From Paraphaeosphaeria minitans (Eukaryota; Ascomycota; Dothideomycetes; Pleosporales; Didymosphaeriaceae), in NCBI GenBank assembly GCA_015832175.1, contig WJXW01000005.1, positions 1,364,001 through 1,428,000 of the forward strand: 64,000 nucleotides of DNA, given 5' to 3'. Shown one piece after another: positions 11,974 through 21,816 of this stretch. How positions within the stretch are numbered: the stretch's first letter is position 1; the number at the start of each line of letters is the position of its first letter. The translations under genes and the position numbers were made by a program. The notes under the pieces are model-generated. The model was given only the letters and a program-made list of their open reading frames with translations. It did not search any database and was not told where the DNA came from.

Positions 11974-12037
11974 GGTTTGCTGGCTTGCTGGCTTGCTGGC
12001 TTGCTGGCTTGCTGGCTTGCTGGCTTGCTGGCTTGCT
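11974..12037. repeat. Octamer tandem repeat (CTTGCTGG)n
   Basis: About eight near-perfect copies of an 8-nt unit, flanked on both sides by degenerate versions (from about 11925 and to 12060). Because 8 is not a multiple of 3, all frames read through it, which explains the overlapping low-complexity open frames on both strands. Confidence 0.93.
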
Positions 12038-12166
12038 GCTCTCTGACCCGCTGGCTTGCTGTTCCTATTGCTCTCCGACGCTGGCTTGTTGCGGGCACCA
12101 CGATTCGCTGCTCTCTGCAAACGCGGTGGTGCGGGCTGGGCTCGCCGTGGGTGGGCCTTTTCACAC

Positions 12167-12232
12167 AGCGAACAGCGAACAGGGAACAGCGGACAGGGAA
12201 CAGCGGACAGGGAACAGGGAACAGGGAATAGG
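12167..12232. repeat. Heptamer-type tandem repeat (GGGAACA / GGAACAGC)
   Basis: Around nine imperfect units of GAACAGC, GGACAGG and GGAACAG in direct order. Together with the octamer array 130 nt upstream it marks a fast-evolving spacer. Confidence 0.88.
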
Positions 12233-13129
12233 GCGCTATGGCGACTTCGCTGCGCCTGTCCCCTGCGCCTGCCCATGAGCCGTCCTGCCAATCTCTGCAA
12301 CTCAGAAGGCGCGGTCGGCTTAGTCTACCACAGCAGGTGCAGGCGTGGCTCCTGCCCCGAAAGCGCTGGCTTTTCATCAATTCATCAACGCCCTCCCCCC
12401 CTGCTCGCATCCTTCTCCCAACAGAGTTGTGTCTTCACTCGCCCTCCCTTCCCTTCCCTTCCTTTCCCTTCGCCTTGCTTCGTTACTCTTGCGTGCCCTA
12501 CGGCAGACTCACTCCCTCTCGCGGCCCGGTGTACGCTCCTTTTGATCCTCGACCTCACGCTCTTTGACAGACCCTTGCTTCTACCCAAACCCGCACACAC
12601 ATTCACCCTTCACGTGCTGCGAGCCAGCATCCGGAGGACCATCCCTAAAAAACTCAAAAGCATCCCATATCAACTTGCTATTTCTGACTTGCGACCGCAC
12701 GACCTCGGACTGCACTGCACCGTCAGGCCAGCTCTGCGCCACTGCCGCCGCAACCTGCCACTGCCCGTACCACAAGGACCAGTCGGCCTCCCATCACCGT
12801 GTTGCATCAACCGCGCACACGCGCTCCGCTGGGAACCACCAGACAACTGTCATCAGCCCTTCTCACACGCCTCACACACCACTGCAACACTCGAGAGTGC
12901 CACCAAGTCACCTGTCTTGCTGCATCACGCCAACGCCCTGCTCCTTCCTCTCACAGCCCAGGCTGTGCCCCAATTTACCCGCGACCTTCCCCCCCGCACC
13001 GCACCTTATCGGAGAAGCCACCCCATTTCTGACTTGCCGCAAAAGGATCCCCGGTCCTTATACCGACTCCATCTGGCCTCTCTATCCTAGTTGATTAAAA
13101 GTAAATCTCGCCCGGATTACCTCCCCACC

Positions 13130-13951
13130 ATGTCTCTTGCCCGCAGCTTTACGAAGCGTATGAAGCGGCCCTCCAACGATGCCGTCCCCTCCACGCCCAC
13201 CATGTCCCGCAGCCAGAGTCTAAGAAGCCCGGGCTTCGCCATTGACCGCGCCAAAATCTCCGCACCGATTGCTCTGGTCTCGACAACAAACATGCTCAGC
13301 TACAACGCCCCGGACATCGTGCCCGTCAAGACGCCCTCGTCGTCCATCTCAACACATTCGGCCGAAGACTCGGATCACAGCAGCTCGACACGCTCCAGGG
13401 CGTCGTCGCACGCCTCGCGCGACACTTTGACAGACGCCTCTTCAGTGAGCTCGTCGTCGCCCACATCGCCAACACCGAACCACCTCACCGGCTACTTCGC
13501 TGCTGCCAACAAGAACGTCCGCAAATCCGCCTCCTCTGGCAACCTCCAGCAGCTGAAGGAGCATGTGGACGAGGAGCCAGCTGTCCCGGCCATCCCGGAG
13601 CGCGCCCTGTCCCACAGTAAGCGGGCACACGAGCGCCTCGCACAGAAGCGGTCCCTGCAGAACATGTCGCGCACCCGGTCGTCTCGCGAGCACCGCGCCT
13701 CGCTTGACATGTTCAACGCGTCCATCCAGGAGGAGACGCATCCCTTCGGCGCGGAGCTCGAGCAGCTCAATGAGGTCGCCGAGGAGTTCAATGGCGCCGC
13801 CCGCGACGCCGAAATGGCGGCTGATCTCGCCGTCATTCGCGAGCGCAACCTCGCGTCCTTCTGCGCCGCCGACTACCTCGCCGAGATCCAGCCGCTGTTT
13901 GCGTCAAGGTTCGGCAGCGTCGTCCAGCCGGCGCCCATGGCGTGGATATAA
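13130..13951 (+). CDS. Conserved serine-rich hypothetical fungal protein
   Basis: A single exon of 273 residues. The start at 13130 has a strong context (CCACCATG) and follows a long pyrimidine-rich leader; an in-frame codon 39 nt upstream is not needed. The first 30 residues are basic (SLARSFTKRMKRPS). Residues 65-120 are serine/threonine-rich (SSSISTHSAEDSDHSSSTRSR, SSVSSSSPTSPTP), suggesting phosphorylation. The C-terminal third (from about 205) is predicted helical and acidic (FGAELEQLNEVAEEFNGAARDAEMAADLAVIRERNLASFCAADYLAEIQPLF) and is the best candidate for a folded domain. There is no signal peptide or membrane segment. I do not recognise the family. The long repeat-rich upstream region suggests a regulated or strongly expressed gene. 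Confidence 0.8.
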   Translation: MSLARSFTKRMKRPSNDAVPSTPTMSRSQSLRSPGFAIDRAKISAPIALVSTTNMLSYNAPDIVPVKTPSSSISTHSAEDSDHSSSTRSRASSHASRDTLTDASSVSSSSPTSPTPNHLTGYFAAANKNVRKSASSGNLQQLKEHVDEEPAVPAIPERALSHSKRAHERLAQKRSLQNMSRTRSSREHRASLDMFNASIQEETHPFGAELEQLNEVAEEFNGAARDAEMAADLAVIRERNLASFCAADYLAEIQPLFASRFGSVVQPAPMAWI

Positions 13952-15216
13952 CAACACACATGCCGCCAGCAACGCTGCAAACAAAGACACGGCTGTGACG
14001 ACTCTACTTGATCACTCGATTACTTCTATTGTATATATCTTTTTTTGTCTTGCGAGACGAGGTACGATGCGAACCGCGCTTCTCGGGAGGTACACATAAC
14101 CACTATTCACCTATCTGTCTATCTGCTATGCCTGGTGGATTGGTCGCTCTTGGGAAAGGGAAATGGCGTTGCTCATTTGGAATGGGCCGGGAAAATGATA
14201 TCCGGTTCGATTTGTTATTTTCTCCACTTGCTTCACTCTGGGAGGAGGAAGGTGTGGTATTTGGTCACGCGGCAATAGCGGACGACCGTCCTCTCTTTAG
14301 GATTTCACCGGTGTATATGATGGCGACTTGACTTGATGGATGGGTCGAGGGTAATGCACTACATTTGGCTACTCGCCCTTTCATGTTTGACGTCTGTGAG
14401 ATGGCAGTGAAGTGATGCATGCGTGAGATGAGACACGAGTGACACTGCGACGTGACTGCCTTGCTTGTGCACGGGAGCTGAGGTGAGATGGGTTGACTCG
14501 AGGCCAGAAAAAGGTACGCTTGGCGCGTGCGTGTGTGTGTGTGTGTGACGGGTTGTGCGACGCACGCGCATGAGCTGACTTGGTCGGAGAGGAGGGAAGG
14601 AAGGAAGGAAGGTGGGAGTGGGAGTGGGAGGGTTGAGCTTGGTTGCTCGGGCGTGCGGAGGGCCAGGTCTCGAGAGTGAAGGTAGGTAGGTAGTAGGTAG
14701 TATGGCGAGGCTGCGACATGGCTGACTCAAGCATGCGCCGACGTTCTTGATCTTGACGGAGCGAGCACATCGGGCCCGCACTGAGAGCGAAAGGGATCGG
14801 ATGGTAGGTACGGTAGTCTATAGCCTGGCAACTTTCGGTTGCCTGCGATGCCCCAATGTGACTAAGCACTACGGTAACGCTCGAGAAGTTGGAATAGACT
14901 ACCTAGTGTGTCTTAGGTTCATGACGAGGAACTACAGTACTCACCCTGCTCGTATAGCCCCAAAGGTACTGTAGACCTCCACGCGTTCCTAACATCTTCA
15001 TTGGTGACCTTGGAATGCAATCGTTTGCCTCCTATCCCCATTGTTCATTGAGAGCCGGGCGGATGTACTTTGAGTTGTAAATAAAAAGGAAGAAATTATT
15101 GAAATAGTAAAAATTTGCAAGAGTTAGGTATATGAACAGTATTTGTTTTGGTTTGAAGGGGTTTCGCTTCAATGAATGCTATAGCGTGACTAGACTATAT
15201 TTGCTCTTCTTTGACA
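13952..15216 (+). other. Spacer with simple repeats, no recognised gene
   Basis: 1.26 kb between the hypothetical protein and the convergent esterase. It contains a GT-rich run near 14525-14548, GGAA repeats near 14596-14612, GGGAGT units near 14613-14630 and GTAG/GGTA units near 14683-14700. AT content rises from about 15060. No supported coding region was seen on either strand. Confidence 0.5.
14525..14548. repeat. (GT)n microsatellite
   Basis: About nine GT units in the spacer 3' of the serine-rich hypothetical protein. Confidence 0.85.
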
Positions 15217-16326
15217 CTAACACCACCATCCAAGCGCTTCTGCAATGGCCGAGGCCAGAATTGGAGCCTCGGCCGCATTGGTAGCAATGTTCGGATGGTA
15301 GTCACACCCGACATCTGATCCCTGCGACGGCCAATCTACAACATGAACCTTCGTGCCGTTCAACTGGGCAGCCGCATCAGTGAAGGCCTTCGTCTGCGCC
15401 GTGTGCTGTGCTTCGCCCGCAGGGTAACCATCGCCGAGCATGGGAGACGTGACCAGGAAGAATTGCGCCTTGGGATAATGCGTCTGGACGGTGCGGATGA
15501 AAGAAACCGTTGCCGACGTGAAGTTGCCGACGTCAAGAACCGGGCGGTTGTTGTTGTCGACGCTGAAGTCGTTGGTGCCGAGAGCAATGACAACGGCATC
15601 GGGTGTTTCGCTTGAGGGAAACGTGTAACTGTTGTCGGCGTCCTGGGCGCCGTACTTAGTCCAACGACTCACCATTGTTGGGCCGCCAGGGGAACCGTAG
15701 GCGGTGTTTCGTACGAGGCCTATGCCGCTCCAGGCGACAATGTCGTAGTCGGCCTTCAAAGAATTGGCCGCCAACACGGCATATGTGTTGGGGTTGTTTT
15801 CGACTTCGGCGGTATTCGTGCAAGGAAAAACGCCATCCATCCCATAGCCGACCGTGATAGAGTCCCCGATGAACTCGATTTTTCGGTTGTATCTGGGATC
15901 TATTCCAAAGGTGCCATCGGTCGTAACGTTCCCGACAAAGATGCTCCCGAATAGTGCTTCTGATCGCTTTCGCAGAAAAACGGTATGATCTCCGTTGGCC
16001 AATCCGGCTGGCGTGGAGATACTTGAGGTGTTGACATTCAAAATGCCAGTAGACTTTCCATCGACAGTAAGCAGGACGCTATTTGTACCTATAGTCATTC
16101 TCCAAGGTTAGCCGCACCGCTTCTGAAGAGCAAGGTAGGCATCAGGTATCGTACCAGTCACGGATTCAAAGTCAATCGTTGCTGAAGATCCACTGAAGCT
16201 AAAGGCCACTCCAGTGCCCGCCCATGTCAGCTCCCTCGTCGCCGGGTTCACACGGCCTAAGAAGCGCACAGCTTGCGCGGCCTCCAATAATGCCAGGGAC
16301 AAAGCGACGGCGCTGAACTGCTTCAT
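15217..16326 (-). CDS. Secreted SGNH/GDSL esterase, carbohydrate esterase family 2-like
   Basis: Two exons (16326-16155, 16088-15217) joined across a 66-nt intron with GTACGA donor, GCTAAC branch point and TAG acceptor; 347 residues. Residues 1-19 are a signal peptide (MKQFSAVALSLALLEAAQA). An N-terminal beta-sandwich follows (VRFLGRVNPATRELTWAGTG...ATIDFESVTGTNSVLLTVDG), then the SGNH hydrolase: block I IEFIGDSITVGYG with nucleophile S134, LGTNDFS as block III, and D320-Y-H322 in CDYHPN as the Asp/His pair. This two-domain order is that of CE2 acetyl esterases, which remove acetyl groups from plant cell-wall xylan or mannan. The substrate is inferred from the family. The exon 1 start is the ATG that provides the signal peptide. 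Confidence 0.9.
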
Positions 16327-17087
16327 ATCGAGGGGAGAGAACGTGCAAAGAACGATGACATCGACTAGTGACATCGACCTCAACTATATACTTCCCCATT
16401 TCGGCGTTTTTGCGATCGTTGCTAGATCTTCCGAACAAAGATCGGGGCCACGCAGAATTCGTTCACGTTAGCAGCTTTCAAATAAATTGATCTCCATCTG
16501 CGACCCGCGGCTAATTTTGCTAGCGGCGTCAAATCCATTTCCCCCAGTCAGGAACGTAGGAAATTCGTCAAGCGCGCCCTACCGGGCTACCATTCCGTAC
16601 TTCAGTATGCCGCTCCGCGGCGCCGAAGTACGCATGGTGTGCAAAGCACATTTGTTGATCGGAGCAGAGGGGTGCTTGGTGGAGTAGCGAAAGAGATTCC
16701 TGCTGTGAGCCCCACGAAGCTTAACGAGATAGAGCCATTAGATGATGTAGATGACAGAAGAGAGTCGCATATTGAGCAGCATCGCATTCACCTGCACATC
16801 GTTGGTTGGTGTTGTAATGTAGAATCGGCTGACGTTTTCGATCAGTCGACGCTGAAGATCAGTAGGTATATGGCACTAGGACTAAAGGGGCAGCCTTGGC
16901 TGACTAAAGACTTGCGATCGCGACTTCCCCATTCAAAGACAATGAAACATCATCCTCCCATCAGAGGCTCCGAAATCGAGGACCGACTCCGCAAACCCCA
17001 TTCCGACCCGGTTGCTGGTCAAGGCCCCTCCGCTTGTGCCATTGATGTAACACCAAGATCTCGCGCCGAATCCATCTCTACTTATCC
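16327..17087 (+). other. Divergent promoter region between esterase and F-box gene
   Basis: 760 nt between the starts of the minus-strand esterase and the plus-strand F-box-like gene; both promoters must be here. A TATATA-like element (CAACTATATACTT) near 16382-16394 lies about 60 nt upstream of the esterase start and could be its TATA box. No gene recognised. Confidence 0.5.
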
Positions 17088-18365
17088 ATGGATTCCACGA
17101 AAACCACAGGAATGGCCAGATTCAATGACCTGAGCGTAGATTTGGTCTACGTAATCTTCTCTCACCTGGAGTCACAAGGGACCGATCTCTGCAATCTCAC
17201 GTTGACTTGTCGACTATTCCGTGACATCGCCCAGCGCTTTATCGTCCGGAACGCTTCCATATCCCATAGCGTCCGTGGCTCGCGCACCAAGATGTTTCTG
17301 AGAACGTTGCTCGATCGATCAGACCTCGTCGTTCATGTGCATCGGCTGGAACTTAACCTTCTCCGAGAGGACATACACTGGCCAGAAGAGCAACAAACCA
17401 TCAATCAGATCACGCGCCAGCTTACGAATCTGCGGGAGTTTAGTTACCTTTCACGCGACTACAAAGCGTGGCACTACAGTGTACCGTTGCCGCTGAAATG
17501 GATACGAGAACACGCGCACGATCAGATCCGACGGGTGGAGTGGCAACACAATATGGCGCCTCACGAACTGCGCAAATGCATGGAGCTTCCTAGCATTGAG
17601 TCTATTCGCGTGCGGGAGCTCCAAGACGACTCTTCAGGACGCTTCTCGTCCTTCAAACTTCCAGTTCGCAAACACCGGACGTCGTCCCTCAAGGAGCTTT
17701 GCGTTGGCTCACCGGGCACTATGGCGTATGAAGCTCTCATATTACTGCTTCAGATGCCGAAGTGCCTGAAGAGTTTCACGCTCGAGTCCTACGACACGTA
17801 TACTTCCACTATGGAGCCGACGGCGCTGATACCGATGCTTGAGGCAGTCCAGGACTCCTTGGAAGAGCTGCACGTTGAAACTCGTCGCAATATGCTTTCA
17901 CCGTTCCCACGAACAGCAAACTTCTCGAGGTTCTCCTCGGTCAAGAAGATGTCTATGCCCTTCCGATACATGTTCCAGCGAGGAGCCGCGGCATCGGAGA
18001 TTGGTGCTGAGACCTTCCTTCCGCCCCAAGTCAGCGATCTCACGGTAAGCTGAACACCCCAAGCTGAACACCCCAAGCTCATCCAGCGGTCATCCGCTAA
18101 TACCAAGAGGTAGATTTCGTTCGTCTCCACAAGATCAGCAAAGCTCAAAAGGTTCTATTCTGATAGTAGCGCGACCCTCAGCCGGTTCATTGAGGGCCTC
18201 AATGGGCGGGAGGGAGTGTCTTCAGTGTTGCCTCAATTGACTCAAATCACATTGCAAGAGCACGATTCGCACCTGAGTTTCCATCCTGATTTCGACCATG
18301 AGGTGCTTCAGGCTACGATGGAAACTTGGGATTTGTCTAGGCTCAATGTAGAATACCGCCATTAA
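17088..18365 (+). CDS. F-box-like protein
   Basis: Two exons (17088-18044, 18114-18365) joined across a 69-nt intron (GTAAGC donor, CGCTAATAC branch region, TAG acceptor), 402 residues. The N-terminus (FNDLSVDLVYVIFSHLESQGTDLCNLTLTCRLFRDIAQRFIVRNASI) fits an F-box of the kind that docks on Skp1 in SCF ubiquitin ligases. The remainder carries leucine-rich spaced segments (LTNLREFSYLSRD, MPKCLKSFTLESYD, SLEELHVETRR, FSSVKKMSMPF, LTQITLQEHD) that look like irregular leucine-rich repeats and would bind the substrate. The start could also be the second ATG at 17115. The intron begins with a tandem duplication of a 14-nt unit (see findings). Substrate unknown. Confidence 0.78.
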
Positions 18366-18832
18366 AGGCAGCGTGCATTTCTGATTGTTGTTTAAGCTCT
18401 GTGGCTCAGACATGCGATATGAATATCATCGCACTGTTCCTACATCTCTGTGACAGTCGCATACGTCAAAATTTGGGTGCAGATTTCCGCGTGTCGCTCG
18501 TACTGAAACTAGATGTGCTTCGTTGTGAGAGTTCCCACAGCAAAGACGCGACGCGTGGGTGACAAACACAGCCACATTCATCACACATCTTGGCGTATCC
18601 AACTATCCACCTCTCTGCTTGGCCGTGACCGTTGCGCAGCTGCAGCTTTCGACGAACAAAGTTCCTCTTCACGGGCCAAAACATCCCAATTACCAACACA
18701 AGACGTGTCGCTCTCGTATCGCCTACCACACCCCCGACCTGTCGGCGTCGCGCATCCCTTGGATAAGCAGCTCCGCATAGCTGTCCTGAACCCAGCAGCC
18801 CTCCCACGCACCGCTCCCGCACCACCGCCGCC
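18366..18832 (+). other. Promoter region of the Env7-like kinase
   Basis: 467 nt between the F-box-like gene and the kinase start. The last 60 nt are C-rich (CCGCTCCCGCACCACCGCCGCC), typical of a fungal 5' UTR. No gene seen. Confidence 0.45.
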
Positions 18833-20170
18833 ATGTCGTTACAATCCTACTTCCTCGACGTCATATACTCGTTCACAAACTGCATGGTGTGCTTCCCCGG
18901 CTCGCCCAACCTGAAAATAAACAGCCGCAACTTCAAGATACAGCGGCTGCTCGGCGAGGTAAGCAGGCCCGCCCACTGCAAATGCCCCTCCCACGCCCCT
19001 TCTAACACCGCGCACAGGGTGGCTTCTCCTACGTCTACCTCGTCCAAGACAATGCCAACCAGCAGCTCTTCGCGCTCAAAAAAATCCGATGTCCCTTCGG
19101 GCAGGAATCCGTCTCGCAAGCCCTCAAAGAAGTAGAAGCTTACTCGCTCTTCTCGCCGCACCCAAACATCATCCACTCGATCGACTACAGCGTCGCGTCG
19201 GACAAGTCAGACCCCAGCGCGAAAACGGTATACATCCTGCTGCCGTACTACCGCCGCGGCAACCTGCAGGACATGATCAACGCGAATCTAGTCAATCACA
19301 CAAAGTTCCCTGAGAAGAGGCTCATGCAGTTGTTCCTCGGCGTCTGCAAGGCGCTCAAGACGATGCATCAGTACCGGATGAGCGAGGGGCCGGGCCGCGC
19401 GAGGAGCGAGGGCAAGGCGAAGAAAGTCAGGAAGGATGCCGCGCGCGCGGATGCAGAGGCAGCTGAGACGATGGAGATGCGGCGGCATCGAGACCACGAC
19501 GATGATGACGAGGCGGAGGGTGAGGGCCTGCTGGAGAGCGGCGAGGCGAGTCTTGCACAGGAGGGCATTGCGCCGGGTGGCGAGCGCGCGTATGCGCACC
19601 GGGACATCAAGCCCGGTACGTTCAGTTCCCAGAACTCAAGGCAGAAACACGGCTAACAAACACGCAGGAAACGTAATGATCGACGACGACGGCGTCAACC
19701 CCATCCTCATGGACCTAGGCTCCCTCGCGCCATCGCCCACCCCCATAACCTCGCGCTCGCTCGCCCTCCAAGTCCAAGACACCGCCGCCGAGCACTCCAC
19801 AATGCCGTACCGCGCGCCGGAACTCTTCGACGTAAAGACCGGCTCAGTCATCGACACCAAGGTCGACATCTGGAGCATGGGCTGCATGCTGTATGCGTGT
19901 CTGGTAGGCAAATCGCCGTTCGAGGCGCGTAGCGATGAGACGGGAGGTAGTCTGAGTATGTGTGTGCTTGGTGGTGATTGGAGATTTCCGGATGAGGGGA
20001 GGAGTGCGAAGAAACCGGCGGATGGACAAGGCATAAGCGAGAGTGTGAAGGATGTCGTGAGGAAATGTCTTAAAGTTGAGCCTGGGGAGAGACCGGATGT
20101 CGACCAGCTCATTGAGATGGTGGAGGGAGTTCTCGCCGAATTGCCGGATGATGGAGAAGAGCGGCTGTGA
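18833..20170 (+). CDS. env7: Serine/threonine protein kinase, STK16/Env7 (NAK) family
   Basis: Three exons (18833-18958, 19018-19615, 19668-20170; introns 59 and 52 nt), 408 residues. Kinase motifs: glycine loop GEGGFSYVYLV (41-51), VAIK-type lysine K63 (FALKKI), catalytic loop H236-R-D-I-K-P-G-N, D257-L-G-S in place of DFG, APELF, and DIWSMGCMLY. DLGS instead of DFG, and a cysteine pair near the N-terminus (NCMVCF) that could be palmitoylated, are marks of the STK16/Env7 family, which sits on vacuole/Golgi membranes and controls membrane fusion. A long charged insert (about residues 165-225, K/R-rich then D/E-rich) separates the N-lobe-proximal helices from the catalytic loop. Catalytic residues are all present. 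Confidence 0.92.
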
Positions 20171-21469
20171 GAGCAGACGGTAAAAATGTAAGAGTGCTCG
20201 AGCGGTGTTCATTGCAGGCGTACTTATTTGGATTCTCAAGGTCACGACGACATGGTATGTAAGAGAGGGCTTTAGCTGCAACCAATATACCCTTCTACGT
20301 TCCTCTAGCACACAGCATCTCTGCTTCTATCGGATATATCCGTCCCCATATCCATGTATAATCTTATATCTCAAGTCGAATATTGCTTCACTCTTTCCTA
20401 GGGTATTGGGAAAGCCAGAACTTGGTAGGCGACCTCACTTGGTAAGCTTCGGTATCGTTTAGTGGAGTATATGCAATTTCTAGCAATTCTTCGACATGTT
20501 GTTAGCCCAGGCTAGAAAGGCAGTTGGAAGCGCATGTTATGCCATTTGGAACATAGGCGGGAGTGTGAGCTAGGGCGGAAACATCGTAGTAGATTTGTGG
20601 GAGAGGTTGAATGTTTTTTCAGGAGTTGGAGCTGGCTATGCGGGGCGATTGTGTCCTACACAAGGGGGCAGGTTCTTCTGACAGCGGTTTTTGACGTGAG
20701 AGCTGCAGCGTGACAAGCTGCGCACATTGCTTAGTGTGTGAGATCACATCAGTACTTTGCAAGGGTTGTATGGTGCAGATTGAATGGTAGTGTAGGCGCT
20801 GTTCCTCGTATGTGTAGTGTGTCCTGGGCCAAATACTAGCGAGCATCTTACGATTCATCCGACGAATACGCTCCTCGTGTCTACTGCATTGCAGAAATCA
20901 GTATCGAGGCTTCAAGTACTATCACAGCAGGCGTTGCGAGGAATCAATCGTCGTGGCTTCATGCCTTTGCCTTTCTCGCTGATGCCGGCAGCCACACCTT
21001 CTGCATTGCAGTTTCGTCACGGCTATTTCCTGGTTTGAAGTAAATAATATATCTTAACTATTGTTTGTTTGGTCATACACACTTGCACTTACCTCTTTGT
21101 GTTTCATCCGTAACAAAGCACTCATGGACTTCGCTGTCCCGCGCAACAACGCCTGCGACTCTTCTCCTCTTTCGCGCCTGTCTATGAATGGTGCTACTAA
21201 CGTCACTGGGCCTTTACTATTCCGAATGGTCTTCAGTGGGCCCCAAGAACAATACGCGTTTTCGCCGGCCATCTCGACGAGCGAGGGATAGTGGGTCCGG
21301 TCGGAACCCCACAAGCGAGTCCGTATGACGCATAGCTCAGCATCCAGTCATTCTCTAGTGAGTTGGAGCTCAATCCCAAATATTTTTCCCCTCGATTTCG
21401 ACAAACTCTTCTACCCTATATATTCATTTCAAACAGATCTTTACATTAAATCAGAGCGCATCAGCTCGC
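20171..21469 (+). other. Spacer without a recognisable gene
   Basis: 1.3 kb between the kinase and the tRNA gene. It is comparatively AT-rich with scattered short open frames on both strands. A TATATATTCATTT segment near 21417-21430 lies about 45 nt upstream of the tRNA 5' end and may help position Pol III factors; this is inference. Confidence 0.45.
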
Positions 21470-21606
21470 GGCCCGCTGGCGCAACGGTAGCGTAAGTTCA
21501 ACATCCATCACAAGCTAGACCGAATCAGTACTAACCGATTCCAGGCGTCAGATTCCAGTCACTTGGAACTTCCTGAAGGTTACCTGTTCGAATCAGGTGT
21601 GGGTCA
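21470..21606 (+). tRNA. tRNA-Trp(CCA) with a canonical intron and an extra spliceosomal-type insert in the D-arm
   Basis: All parts of a cloverleaf can be placed. Acceptor GGCCCGC (21470-21476) pairs with GTGGGTC (21599-21605) with two G-U pairs, and the discriminator is A21606. D-stem 5' strand is GCGC (21479-21482), loop AACGGTA, 3' strand GC (21490-21491) plus GC (21545-21546). Anticodon arm is TCAGA-TT-CCA-G (21548-21558). T-arm is ACCTG-TTCGAAT-CAGGT (21582-21598). The A box (TGGCGCAACGG) and B box (GTTCGAATC) are intact, and T runs at 21613-21618 and 21623-21629 terminate Pol III. About 12 nt after position 37 (21559-21570) form the usual pre-tRNA intron, whose TGGAA can pair with the anticodon TTCCA. 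A further 53 nt (21492-21544) split the D-stem. One A-C mismatch (31-39) remains in the anticodon stem, so reduced function is possible. Confidence 0.88.
21492..21544 (+). other. Spliceosomal-type intron inside the tRNA-Trp D-arm
   Basis: 53 nt between tRNA positions 23 and 24. It begins GTAAGT, carries a perfect TACTAAC branch sequence about ten bases before the end and finishes CCAG, as in the mRNA introns of this window. Removal joins GGTAGC to GCGTCAGA and restores the GCGC/GCGC D-stem. No bulge-helix-bulge for the tRNA endonuclease is evident at its borders. Whether it is removed in the cell is unknown. Confidence 0.8.
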
Positions 21607-21610
21607 ATTA

Positions 21611-21629
21611 TCTTTTTTCTACTTTTTTT
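21611..21629 (+). terminator. Pol III terminator of the tRNA gene
   Basis: Two T runs (six and seven T) begin seven nucleotides after the discriminator base, as expected for RNA polymerase III termination. Confidence 0.85.
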
Positions 21630-21816
21630 CGTAGTAAGAAATCTTCCTCTGCTTTTTGGCTGTGCGAAATGTGGGGCCTTCTGCGCTGCCAACATTTTTA
21701 TTTTGGGAAGGGGGTTGGCTGGCATTTGTGCCGTGCCGGCACTCGGGATACTAGATGATGTACGAGTTCAGCCCTCCCTTCCCACAAGTCTATACGTGCG
21801 TTAGTCTTTTGGAGGA

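Larger units (their letters stand above)
10339..13129 (+). other. Long repeat-rich spacer / promoter region
   Basis: About 2.8 kb without a recognisable gene. It holds several simple repeats (listed separately) and a strongly pyrimidine-rich stretch from about 12380 to 13129 (for example CCCTTCCCTTCC near 12445) that runs up to the start codon at 13130. This is typical of a long 5' UTR or strong fungal promoter. Open frames such as 12056-13090 are by-products of the low stop-codon content of this stretch and show no motif. Confidence 0.55.

Noticed and set aside
12056..13090. Open frame of 344 codons on the plus strand
   Set aside because: Composition is explained by tandem repeats and a C/T-rich leader; no motif, and several other frames over the same stretch are equally open.
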